Assembly: GCA_023336205.1 (NCBI GenBank)
Contig: JALQCR010000053.1
Location: forward strand, 1-42,903
Direction of reading: 5' to 3'
DNA from: Pseudanabaena sp. Salubria-1
Lineage (GTDB): Bacteria > Cyanobacteriota > Cyanobacteriia > Pseudanabaenales > Pseudanabaenaceae
Length of the DNA: 42,903 nucleotides
Position 1 is the first letter of the stretch; the number at the start of each line of letters is the position of its first letter. Positions 8,110-15,897 of this stretch are shown piece after piece. A program made the position numbers and the translations under genes. Below the pieces are notes generated by a model, which was not told the origin of the DNA, did not search any database, and was given only the letters and a program-made list of their open reading frames with translations.

Positions 8110-8861
8110 TTCATTACCTCATCCACTAATTCCCTATATGCTTTTGCTCCTGTCCCGTTGGCATCGTATTCAAAAATAGATAGCCCATGACTTGGAGCCT
8201 CACGCAATTTCACCGTTTCAGGAATCACAGCTTTAAACATGCGATCGCCAAAGTGATTATGTAAGGATTGCTGAACTTCTTTGCTCAAGTTGTTGCGTCC
8301 ATCGAACCGAGTCGCAAGAGCGCCAGCGATTTGTATTGGATGTTCTAGAGAATCTCGTATTAATGAAAGAGCGCGTTCGATTCCCTTGATTCCAAGTAAA
8401 CCGAGGTAGCTCATGTCTACGGGAATAATTACACCTTCGGCAGCCATGAGTGCATTGATTGTAAATACGCCAATGTTTGGTGGACAGTCAATCAAGATAA
8501 AGTCATATTGCGCTTCGACAGACGCGATCGCTTTCCTTAGTAACAATTCTCTACCTGGCAGTCCCGAAATTGGGATCTCTTCTTCGGCAAGGAGAATATT
8601 GGATGGAGCTACATCGACCCCCGAATTAGTTTTAACAATAATTTCTGACAACTTAGCGTGACGCTGAAGAACATCTTTTAACTGTTTTTGCAGGTGCCAT
8701 ATTTCAATGCCTAATGCTGCTCCAGCATTTCCCTGCGAGTCAATGTCTATAATCAAAACTCGTTTTTGGTGAAATTTAACTAGTCCTACGGCTAGGTTAT
8801 AGGCAGTTGTAGATTTGCCTACTCCACCTTTCATATTGAAGACAGATAGCTTGATAGCCAT
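8100..8861 (-). CDS. parA: ParA-type partition ATPase
   Basis: 253 residues. The deviant Walker A KGGVGKST (11-18) with signature lysine K11, the switch/Walker B segment FILIDCPPNIG, and the C-terminal basic REAPSHG segment are all present. This is a MinD/ParA-family ATPase that moves plasmid copies by forming nucleoid-bound gradients. It lacks an N-terminal HTH, so it is of the short (type Ib-like) class, which fits the small downstream partner. The start at 8861 begins MAIKLSVFNM, with three 13-bp palindromes upstream that may serve as operator and centromere. A decayed copy of its last about 40 codons lies at 6919-7064. Confidence 0.93.
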   Translation of the reverse strand: MAIKLSVFNMKGGVGKSTTAYNLAVGLVKFHQKRVLIIDIDSQGNAGAALGIEIWHLQKQLKDVLQRHAKLSEIIVKTNSGVDVAPSNILLAEEEIPISGLPGRELLLRKAIASVEAQYDFILIDCPPNIGVFTINALMAAEGVIIPVDMSYLGLLGIKGIERALSLIRDSLEHPIQIAGALATRFDGRNNLSKEVQQSLHNHFGDRMFKAVIPETVKLREAPSHGLSIFEYDANGTGAKAYRELVDEVMKWQ

Positions 8862-8914
8862 TATTGATCTTGATGAAAGTTCAAAAGCAATAATATAGAA
8901 TCTTTAATCAATAG

Positions 8915-8972
8915 TCAAGACTCTTGAAAAATATAATCAAGAATCTTGAAAGGCTTAATTCAAGATTCTTGA
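8915..8972. promoter_or_regulatory. Three phased TCAAGAnTCTTGA sites upstream of parA (probable parS/operator)
   Basis: TCAAGACTCTTGA (8915-8927), TCAAGAATCTTGA (8937-8949) and TCAAGATTCTTGA (8960-8972) are 13-bp palindromes differing only at the centre and spaced 22-23 bp, about two helical turns. Their place just before parA and their regular spacing fit binding sites for the small partner protein that serve both as centromere and as autoregulatory operator. Confidence 0.65.
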
Positions 8973-9000
8973 ATTTTTGCTTTTCCTATCTGTGAGCAGC

Positions 9001-10185
9001 TTAACCCAAAATAATTTGTTGAGTTTTATGCACTGCTGCAATCAAGATATTTGCCGCACGATCAATTTCTGCATCGGTTGTGAATTTGCCAATGCTAATT
9101 CGTAAGGCTCCTTCAATGAGGTTTGTGGGTAGGTTAATGGCTTGCAAAACATGAGAAGCAGCCTCAACTCCTGATGCACAAGCCGAGCCTGTCGCGATCG
9201 CCAGTTGATCGCGAATTCTAGCAATGATTGCTTTATTGGGAATATTGGGGATAGAAATATGCAAGTTTCCCTCCAATCGGTTGATGAGATTGCCATTGAG
9301 CACAAGTTCAGGAATACTCTCTAGTAATAAACATTGAAGGCGATCGCGTTTAGCTGCAATTACTTGTTCATCTTCTAACATTTCTAGTTGGCGCAAGCGG
9401 CAAGCTTCACCCAGACCAGCAATTCCAGCAACATTGAGCGTCCCTGCTCTGATCCCTTTTTGCTGTCCACCTCCATAAATTAATGGTTGGAGATGATAGC
9501 CTTTACGCAAAATTAAGGCTCCGATGCCTTTAGGGGCATACATTTTATGTCCTGATAGTGTCAGGTAGGTAATGCCCCAGTCTCGAAAGTTAATGGGGAT
9601 TTTGCCAACCGCTTGGGTGGCATCGCAAAGAAAGGGGATGTCATATTGTTGCGCGATCGCCCCGATTTCCTGCACAGGATAAATAGTACCGATCTCGTTA
9701 TTGGCTGCCATCACACAAATTAAATCTATTCCTTGAGAGCAAGTTGTTTCTAAATGTTCGAGGTCTAGTTTGCCTTGGCGATCGACTTTTAAAAAGATTA
9801 TCTCGGCAATTCCCTTTTTAGTTAGGGCATCACAAGTATCAAGAACAGCTTTATGTTCTATGGGTAATACAGCAATTTTGAGCTTATGGGCGCTAGGTGT
9901 TTTTTGGGGTAATCCTTGTAGAACCAGATTAATGCTTTCGGTTGCACCAGATGTAAAAATTACTTCTCTAGGTACGGCTCCGACTAAATCGGCGACTTGT
10001 TTGGCAGCTTGTTTGACTGCGCGATCGGCTTTGTCTCCATAGATATGGTCAATACTGCTGGCATTACCAAATTCTGTCAGCATATATTGCATGACAACTG
10101 AAGCTACACGCGGATCGACGGGTGTGGTGGCGTGGTAATCAAGATAAATGGGGCGATCTATACAGCCAGTTATCAATAAATCCAT
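9001..10185 (-). CDS. Cysteine desulfurase (NifS/IscS/DndA-like)
   Basis: 394 residues of a PLP-dependent fold-type I enzyme that takes sulfur from cysteine as a persulfide. Seen: H111 (IEHKAV) that stacks on PLP, the internal-aldimine lysine K214 in SGHKMYAPKG, and the persulfide cysteine C336 in GSACASG. The only ATG start is 10185; it adds an atypical MDLLITGCID before the conserved RPIYLDYHATTP. The first 47 bases overlap the 3' end of the HNH nuclease gene, so the two are an operon. Family members serve Fe-S assembly, tRNA thiolation or DNA phosphorothioation (DndA). The nuclease partner makes a DNA-sulfur role worth considering, but no dndC/D/E gene is visible here. Confidence 0.9.
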   Translation of the reverse strand: MDLLITGCIDRPIYLDYHATTPVDPRVASVVMQYMLTEFGNASSIDHIYGDKADRAVKQAAKQVADLVGAVPREVIFTSGATESINLVLQGLPQKTPSAHKLKIAVLPIEHKAVLDTCDALTKKGIAEIIFLKVDRQGKLDLEHLETTCSQGIDLICVMAANNEIGTIYPVQEIGAIAQQYDIPFLCDATQAVGKIPINFRDWGITYLTLSGHKMYAPKGIGALILRKGYHLQPLIYGGGQQKGIRAGTLNVAGIAGLGEACRLRQLEMLEDEQVIAAKRDRLQCLLLESIPELVLNGNLINRLEGNLHISIPNIPNKAIIARIRDQLAIATGSACASGVEAASHVLQAINLPTNLIEGALRISIGKFTTDAEIDRAANILIAAVHKTQQIILG

Positions 10186-11275
10186 GACTCATTGCAATAT
10201 TAAGCTGTGGCAAAATGACCGAAGTATAAGCTTTATGTAGTTTTTCAAATTCTAGTAAGTCGCTTTTGTCTGACACTCGCAACTCTGCTATAAAAGGCTC
10301 AATGTAACGATACCAAGTTTTCTCAGTCATATTTGCATGGGATACAATCAAGCCCGTATGTTGTATACCTACGAATAAATCAAAATAAATATTTGAGGGT
10401 AGATTGTCAGATTTAGAGGAATTAACTTCTTTAGATGTTGGGATAAGATTCCATAAAAGATCATGAGTTACAAAAGACCAAGGCAAGTAATGATCTAGCG
10501 AAAGATTATCTGTTGTTAAAGTCTGATTAGAGTAAATACAAGTCAGATTTTGATGCTCTAAAACATTTTTCCAGTATTCAGTTTGATTTTTGAGAGAATC
10601 TCTTTGTATTGGAGCAAAAAGCTTATTACTGATAGCTGGTGTACTAGGGTTGCATTTTTGCATATATTTTAGCCATTCCCAAGAAATCCAACCTCTTATA
10701 ATGGAATAATTTATTTTGAAATAATCTATCCATTCAGGGTGAACTATTACCGATAAGCAATCATCACTATACTTTAGCAAAGGCTTACGAGTTTCAAAAT
10801 GTTGGTTTGAAAGTTGAATAACAGTTGCATTGACTTTACTATCTACAAGACCGCGCAACTCTCCACGAAAAAAGGCAGTATTGATACGAAAAGGCACATA
10901 ATCCATCAGAGAGTAGTCCAGTTTTTGACTTGAAATATTTGCTCTTAAATTTTCTTTTCCCGCGTAATCTCCTTTTATACTTGTTTTATCTACATTTAGA
11001 TTTAATCTCTCTATTTGAGAAGGAATCATATCTTGGCTTCCAAATGAAAGCTTACAAAAACTGTATGGATACCAAGCGTTTGCAAGCATTTCAACAATTA
11101 AATCCTGAAAGCTGATTGATTGAGATGAAGAAAATCGTCTTCTATTGATAATGTCTAAAAGAGATAGAAGAAAAATATACTTGTATGAGTTAGTTGTTTT
11201 ATCAAATAGTCGGGACAATGCGCTTATATCCAAGCTTTCCGAGGTTGGTAATTGTGAAATAAGAGGATTTTCCAT
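10139..11275 (-). CDS. HNH endonuclease-domain protein
   Basis: 378 residues. The C-terminal third carries an HNH-type site: C246 in LTCIYSNQTL, D261-H262 in LSLDHYLPWSF, N276 in LLWNLIP, and NSSKSDNLP (285-293). The N-terminal about 230 residues match no domain I can name and may recognise the target. The gene overlaps the downstream cysteine desulfurase by 47 bp and diverges from the small gene at 11320. Stand-alone HNH proteins with large specificity regions are commonly restriction or defence nucleases. Context (sulfur-transfer enzyme, CD-NTase-type remnant, toxin-antitoxin nearby) suggests a defence island, by inference. It is AT-richer than its neighbours, consistent with transfer. Confidence 0.75.
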   Translation of the reverse strand: MENPLISQLPTSESLDISALSRLFDKTTNSYKYIFLLSLLDIINRRRFSSSQSISFQDLIVEMLANAWYPYSFCKLSFGSQDMIPSQIERLNLNVDKTSIKGDYAGKENLRANISSQKLDYSLMDYVPFRINTAFFRGELRGLVDSKVNATVIQLSNQHFETRKPLLKYSDDCLSVIVHPEWIDYFKINYSIIRGWISWEWLKYMQKCNPSTPAISNKLFAPIQRDSLKNQTEYWKNVLEHQNLTCIYSNQTLTTDNLSLDHYLPWSFVTHDLLWNLIPTSKEVNSSKSDNLPSNIYFDLFVGIQHTGLIVSHANMTEKTWYRYIEPFIAELRVSDKSDLLEFEKLHKAYTSVILPQLNIAMSHGFIDNWLYRSPHLS

Positions 11276-11319
11276 GCTGGATTTGGGTTATAGTTGATGC
11301 GTAATGGTATGGGTTAAGT

Positions 11320-11685
11320 ATGCAAGTTAAGCTGAGTAAATATACATCAAAGTTGTTGCTTATATTAAAAGAACATCTTGATTCTGAAGATATAGATGTT
11401 ATTGAGTTAGCAATTACAAACTTATATGATCAATATGTTAGTGAAGGAAAAGTAGAAAATATACATGACGATAAGCCTTTATCACTAATGGAATCGTTAG
11501 ATTCTGCTGGCTTGCTAGATCGAGATTTTCGATGTGTTATTAACTCTAGCTTAGAAGAATATTTGATTACGGCTAAGACAGAAGAAGATGCTTGGCAACA
11601 AATGGCTATTAAATTTCCTGAAGAAGTTGAAAGTGGTTTTACAATTGAAGAACATGAGTTTAAACTGAATTTTTTAGATGATTAG
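11320..11685 (+). CDS. Hypothetical acidic protein divergent from the HNH nuclease
   Basis: 121 residues, acidic and mostly helical in appearance, with no motif I recognise. The N-terminal about 45 residues (beginning MQVKLSKYTSKLLLIL) look like an amphipathic helical bundle. It starts 44 bp from the divergent start of the HNH gene, so the two share a promoter region. This is the usual arrangement for an immunity, regulatory or antitoxin protein beside a nuclease, but nothing in the sequence proves it. Confidence 0.55.
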   Translation: MQVKLSKYTSKLLLILKEHLDSEDIDVIELAITNLYDQYVSEGKVENIHDDKPLSLMESLDSAGLLDRDFRCVINSSLEEYLITAKTEEDAWQQMAIKFPEEVESGFTIEEHEFKLNFLDD

Positions 11686-11782
11686 TCAAGCAAATATAAA
11701 TTTCGACGCTCATGTTAGGGATTCAGATGAAACTTGATTTTATCAAAATATTTTATTGGTCAACCATAAGGATCTCAGTTCA

Positions 11783-12226
11783 TTAGAAAATATTGACGCG
11801 AATGGTATCTGTAGCTATAACAGTATTGTCGTAAATTGCATAGCAGTTAACATCATGTTTACCTTTATATTTTGTTATTTCAACCTTTTTCCCATTACCA
11901 GAATCGCTTTCTATCTTACCTCTCAGGTCTTTATTTGCTTTAGCCTCACTTCCACTATTTTTTATTTTCCACTTAAAGACTGTTCCATAAGGTAATTCTT
12001 GGATATACTCTTGAACCGAGAATGTAAGTTCCTCATTTTTTTTATAACCTATGGGTATAGGTTGATTAAATCCCTGTGAAGATGATTTCGGATAAGGCTT
12101 AGGATACACTGAAATATGAAAATTATACTTTTTGCTCAAATTAAAATCGTAATTATCCTCTATAAAATATTCTTGATAGACTAGAGAATCATTTTTACTA
12201 GAAGTACTCAAATTAGATATAGTTCG
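11783..12226 (-). pseudogene. C-terminal fragment with AGS-C sensor domain of a CD-NTase (CBASS-type), cut by IS30
   Basis: About 147 codons ending at 11783. Seen, in order: YFIEDNYDF, LTFSVQEY, FKWKIKNSGSEA, LRGKI, YKGKHDVNCYAI and VIATDTIRV. This series matches the adenylyl/guanylyl and SMODS C-terminal sensor (AGS-C) domain that follows the nucleotidyltransferase domain in some bacterial cGAS/DncV-like enzymes. The nucleotidyltransferase part is absent: the frame is cut at the left inverted repeat of the IS30 element, and no catalytic GS motif is found on the far side. An ATG inside the IS end would make a 150-residue frame, but that is fortuitous. Probably a dead remnant of a CBASS-type defence gene. 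Confidence 0.72.
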
Positions 12227-13309
12227 CCAATTCAAGGATGAAATGCAACGGGTTCTGATGAAGCAAAGAATACTTCGTAAGGAGTACGATAGTCAAGTGA
12301 TTTTCTGGGTCTGTGATTGATCAAATTCACTGCCTTCTGAAAGTCCTCTTCTTTCACGATTTTAAAGTTTGTACTTTTGGGATAGAACTCTCTAATTAAT
12401 CCATTGGTGTGTTCATTCAATCCACGTTCCCATGAATGATATGGATTCGCAAAGAAGGTCTCTAGTTTCAATCTTTCAGATAGCTTCTCATGCCCACAGA
12501 ATTCTCTTCCATTATCAAAGGTCATTGTCTTTCGAGATGTTGATTCTATAGGCTCAAATAGATTGAATGTCACTCTGTTTATCTCATCCATCGTCTTGTT
12601 CTTAGCTAGTCCAGCAAGTAAATACTTCGATGCTTTATCAACATGCGTAACTACGATACCTGTGTGGTTGCACCCGATTACCGTATCACTTTCCCAATGT
12701 CCAATCTCTGTTTTTAAATCTGCAATCTTCGGTCGATTCTCTATCCCTACCCTATTGGGAATGCCACCTCGCTTCTGATGGCGACCTTTGCGCCTTCGTT
12801 GCTTTTGCTTCTGCCTCAGATATTGTTGATATATTCCCATCTCTTGATGGTTTGCATAGATCATCAGATAAATCGTCTCATAGCTGATTTTACCTAGCCC
12901 CTCCCTTTCCATTCTCCCTGCTAGTTGCTCTGGGCTGTGGTGTTGCTCTAACCGTTGTTTGACTTCGGCGATCGTCTCAGCACTGATGCTCTGAAATCTT
13001 ACCTTTGCTTGTTTCCGTCTTGCTTTCATCAGGGCAACCGCAGTATCTGGCAAATAGCCAATCTGTCGCTCGTCTGTATTGCGCGATAACTCTCTTGAAA
13101 TCGTACTTTTGTTTCGCTTCAAGCGACGACCTATCTCTGATACAGATAATTGCTCAATTACTCTTAGTTTATACAGTTCACTTCTTTCTGTGGTGGTAAG
13201 ATGGACAAAGCTCATGAGGGTATCCTAATTATTGTGATTAATATCAGAATATCCTTATGAGTCCCTTTACGCAAAGATCTCTAGGTGTTGCATTTCATCC
13301 TTGAATTGG
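12227..13309 (-). mobile_element. IS30-family insertion sequence
   Basis: 1083 bp bounded by 23-bp perfect inverted repeats (outer end CCAATTCAAGGATGAAATGC). CG flanks both ends (12225-12226, 13310-13311). It may be a 2-bp target duplication or, because CG is self-complementary, an extension of the inverted repeat. It carries one transposase gene whose stop lies inside the left inverted repeat. Confidence 0.9.
12232..13215 (-). CDS. IS30-family transposase
   Basis: 327 residues. An N-terminal helix-turn-helix (LSVSEIGRRLKRNKSTISREL, about 23-43) binds the ends. The DDE catalytic core is D177 (WESDTVIG), D234 (TFDNGREF) and E268 (RGLNEHTNGLIR). The length is normal for the family and the frame is intact, so the element may be active. 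The coding sequence runs into the left inverted repeat (last residues PVAFHP). Confidence 0.95.
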   Translation of the reverse strand: MSFVHLTTTERSELYKLRVIEQLSVSEIGRRLKRNKSTISRELSRNTDERQIGYLPDTAVALMKARRKQAKVRFQSISAETIAEVKQRLEQHHSPEQLAGRMEREGLGKISYETIYLMIYANHQEMGIYQQYLRQKQKQRRRKGRHQKRGGIPNRVGIENRPKIADLKTEIGHWESDTVIGCNHTGIVVTHVDKASKYLLAGLAKNKTMDEINRVTFNLFEPIESTSRKTMTFDNGREFCGHEKLSERLKLETFFANPYHSWERGLNEHTNGLIREFYPKSTNFKIVKEEDFQKAVNLINHRPRKSLDYRTPYEVFFASSEPVAFHP

Positions 13310-13416
13310 CGCACTATTAGGCAGTATCGAACAATCAAGTCAACAAAAACAAATGAAATTCTTGGATATGTTTCCACTGATATAGAACCTAATATCTGGA
13401 ACTGTGAGTTTACTCC

Positions 13417-14717
13417 CTTAGTGGTGCAGAAAAGCCTTAAAAGCGTTGACGCACATAGAATCTCATAATGAGACAGGAGATAGGGAAGGGGCAAAACATG
13501 AGATACTCAAGTTCCTCAACAAAAGTTCTCATGCAAATACCCCACCTCTATCTTCAACTACAACAACAAATGCGTCAATGGATTAAGCCAAAAGACAAAC
13601 GACATCTGCAAGGATTTGCTGAGGCAGTAGCCGCAATATTACAATCAGGAAGTGCAAGTCTGAGTCATTGGTTGCCCTATTTGAGCCATCGGGACTGCAA
13701 AGCAAGGAGCCAAATGGAAAGACTAAACTACTTTGTGCATAATCCGCACATCAGCGCTGAAACATTCTATAACCCATTGCTGAAGCACTTTCTGCAAGCA
13801 TTTGCAGGAGCATCGTTAGAACTGGTTCTAGATACGAGTATGCTGTGGGATAAATTTTGTTTAATAGAAGTATGCTTGATTTGGGGAGGACGGTCGATTG
13901 GCTTGGCGCAAGTAGTGCTGGAACATCGCAGTGCCACAGTTGGCTTTGAGGATTATCGTCCAGTATTAGAACAAGTACTCACCCTATTGCCACCGCAAAG
14001 CACGGTGACCTTACTTGCCGACCGAGGTTTTGAACATGGGGAATTAATCCGTTGGTTAAACCGAAATCAATGGTCTTGGGCAATTCGAGCAAAGACCGAT
14101 CTGCAAGTGACTCTAGCCAAAGGTTCAACCAAGAGTGTGGAACAACTGATACCACCCTCAGAGCAAGCTTATCTATTCCCTAATGTTACGGTGCTGGGTG
14201 ATATTAATTGTCACTTAGCTACGGCAAATCTAGCAATGGCTAACGGTTCATGGGCTGTCCTTACTGCTATTTCCCCATCATTACAGACCTTTGCTCTTTA
14301 TGGCAGACGTTTCGGTGGGATTGAACCTCATTTTAAGGATTACAAGTCTGCGGCTTTTGATATTGTTAGCTCTCATCTCCGCGATGCTCAGGCTCTCACT
14401 TGTTTATTTATGCTTCTTGCCACAGCTTCCTTGATTGCTTTGATTCTCGGTATCATGTTGGTGCGTTTGGGGCAAAGGGCTTGGATTGATTGGCATGACC
14501 ACAGAGGCTTGAGTTTTCTGCAACTCGGTCTCCGTCATCTTCACAGTCTTCTTTACCAACAGAAACCACTTCCTCAATTAGAGGCTTTTCCTAAAAGTAA
14601 CCCTCCTCCTGCCTGTGCTTCTATTGCCAAACGAGAAATGTTAGATTTTCGTATTGAATTTTCTCGTGTTACCACTGTCTCAGGATGAGACTCGCCTAAG
14701 TTTTCTGCACCACTAAG
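13417..14717 (+). mobile_element. IS4-like insertion sequence, copy 1
   Basis: 1301 bp. 17-bp inverted repeats CTTAGTGGTGCAGAAAA at both ends; 9-bp target duplication GTTTACTCC at 13408-13416 and 14718-14726. A copy of the same length lies at 28798-30098. Confidence 0.93.
13498..14688 (+). CDS. IS4-like DDE transposase, copy 1
   Basis: 396 residues counted from MRYSSSS at 13498. An in-frame ATG at 13468 exists, but in the second copy the equivalent upstream frame is closed by a stop, and GGGGC lies just before 13498, so 13498 is the likelier start. Catalytic residues: D112 (LDTSMLWD), D175 (LLADRGFEHG) and E276 in GGIEPHFKDYKS, in a beta-strand/helix setting typical of IS4-type enzymes. The frame is intact and close to copy 2, so recent activity is likely. 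Confidence 0.9.
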   Translation: MRYSSSSTKVLMQIPHLYLQLQQQMRQWIKPKDKRHLQGFAEAVAAILQSGSASLSHWLPYLSHRDCKARSQMERLNYFVHNPHISAETFYNPLLKHFLQAFAGASLELVLDTSMLWDKFCLIEVCLIWGGRSIGLAQVVLEHRSATVGFEDYRPVLEQVLTLLPPQSTVTLLADRGFEHGELIRWLNRNQWSWAIRAKTDLQVTLAKGSTKSVEQLIPPSEQAYLFPNVTVLGDINCHLATANLAMANGSWAVLTAISPSLQTFALYGRRFGGIEPHFKDYKSAAFDIVSSHLRDAQALTCLFMLLATASLIALILGIMLVRLGQRAWIDWHDHRGLSFLQLGLRHLHSLLYQQKPLPQLEAFPKSNPPPACASIAKREMLDFRIEFSRVTTVSG

Positions 14718-15171
14718 GTTTACTCCTAATAAATCTAAAATAGATGATACCTATAATAAAACATATCGTATTCGTCTTCTTAATATCCAAAATACTATAA
14801 CTAATAACTTTGAATTTCAAGAAGGTTCTATTCCTTTTGAAGAACTCTTTAATGAAGGTGACGAAGAATATTGGGAAAGTGAAAGACGTAGCTGGTGGAA
14901 TGAATTTAGATTAGAACATTGTCAAGATGATGACGAAGACTATGAAGACATTGATGAAATTGAAGGCAGGGAATATTCACAAGAAGTGTTTGATTCAGCA
15001 AAATATAAACAAACATTGGTAAAGAAGTATATCTCTATGCATAATTTGCCTGATGAATGGCAACCAGACAATATAGAGAAGTGGTTTGCAGACAACATAG
15101 ATATCCTAGATCCATTCTAAAGATATTCTCAACTCGTAATTTATAACCAATAAAATCTACTAATCAAAAAA

Positions 15172-15435
15172 ATGCTATCAATCAACCTAGACCGCGAAAC
15201 AGAAAGCTACCTAGCAGAAATTATTGCTCAAGAAAACAGCACATCCGAAGAACTACTCAAAAAGCTAATCTATCAACATTGGCAGACCCTAAAACCTCGC
15301 AAAACCTTAGCCCAAAGAAGATGTGGACATCCTAAAAATCTATTACAAGATGCCGCCCCTGATGCCTCACTACGCGAAAATCGTAAACAAATCATCCTAG
15401 AACACATTCAAAATCGTCATCAAAAATCCAATTAA
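15172..15435 (+). CDS. vapB: Antitoxin of a PIN-domain toxin-antitoxin pair (VapB-like)
   Basis: 87 residues. The N-terminal about 40 residues (MLSINLDRETESYLAEII...) read as a ribbon-helix-helix DNA-binding domain; the basic C-terminal half would wrap the toxin. The stop codon overlaps the toxin start as TAATG (15433-15437), the usual coupling in vapBC pairs. It should repress its own promoter in the short gap after the broken gene ending at 15120. Assignment rests on the toxin partner and the RHH-like N-terminus. Confidence 0.75.
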   Translation: MLSINLDRETESYLAEIIAQENSTSEELLKKLIYQHWQTLKPRKTLAQRRCGHPKNLLQDAAPDASLRENRKQIILEHIQNRHQKSN

Positions 15436-15860
15436 TGAAGGAATATCCGCCCATAATTCTCACCGATAGCAGTATTCTATTTGCTTACTATAGCGCCAGA
15501 GACAACTATCATATCTCCGTTTGTAGCTTCTTTGAAGAATGCTCAAGCGAACTCATTACCACCACAGCCTGTGTAACAGAAGTAATGTATTTATTGAGCA
15601 AAAACTATCGCACTCAAAATGAATTTCTCAATGACTTAGCCCAACAACTCTATCGATGTATTCCACTCGTACCCGAAGATTTTAGCCGCATTAGGGAACT
15701 CAATGAACAATATGCAGACCTACCAGCAGACTTTGCAGATCTATCTCTAATTTCAATTTCCGAAAGGCTCAACATCTCTGCTATCATTACATTAGACAGT
15801 GACTTTGACATTTACCGCCGCTATCGCAAACAACCCTTTGAACGCATATTATTATCATAA
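15435..15860 (+). CDS. vapC: PIN-domain RNase toxin (VapC-like)
   Basis: 141 residues. The four acidic positions of PIN domains are present: D11 (LTDSSIL), E49 (CVTEVMYL), D99/D102 (PADFADLSL) and D121 with D123 (ITLDSDFD). These bind the metal ions of an endoribonuclease that usually cuts tRNA or rRNA. It overlaps the antitoxin by one base. Length is normal and no motif is missing, so the pair is probably functional and would help hold the element in the population. Confidence 0.88.
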   Translation: MKEYPPIILTDSSILFAYYSARDNYHISVCSFFEECSSELITTTACVTEVMYLLSKNYRTQNEFLNDLAQQLYRCIPLVPEDFSRIRELNEQYADLPADFADLSLISISERLNISAIITLDSDFDIYRRYRKQPFERILLS

Positions 15861-15897
15861 ATTCTCAATTCGTAATTCCTAATTCGCAATTAAAAAG

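Larger units (their letters stand above)
13312..15120 (+). pseudogene. Acidic-protein gene broken by the IS4-like element and truncated at IS30
   Basis: Plus-strand frame 13312-13416 continues in phase at 14727-15120 once the IS4-like element and one 9-bp target copy are removed (junction ...NCEFTPNKSK...). The joined fragment is about 166 codons, very acidic (DDDEDYEDIDEIEG), and ends NIDILDPF with TAA at 15118-15120. The 5' end is lost at the IS30 border. Family not recognised. The IS4-like insertion looks recent because both halves stay in frame with a perfect target duplication. Confidence 0.6.

Noticed and set aside
9001..11275. A complete Dnd or Ssp DNA phosphorothioation system
   Set aside because: Only a cysteine desulfurase is present; no dndB, C, D, E or ssp partner gene is found in the window.
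13267..13494. 75-codon minus-strand frame between IS30 and the IS4-like element
   Set aside because: It spans both IS ends, so it is a chance frame across insertion junctions; it also does not supply the missing CD-NTase catalytic domain.
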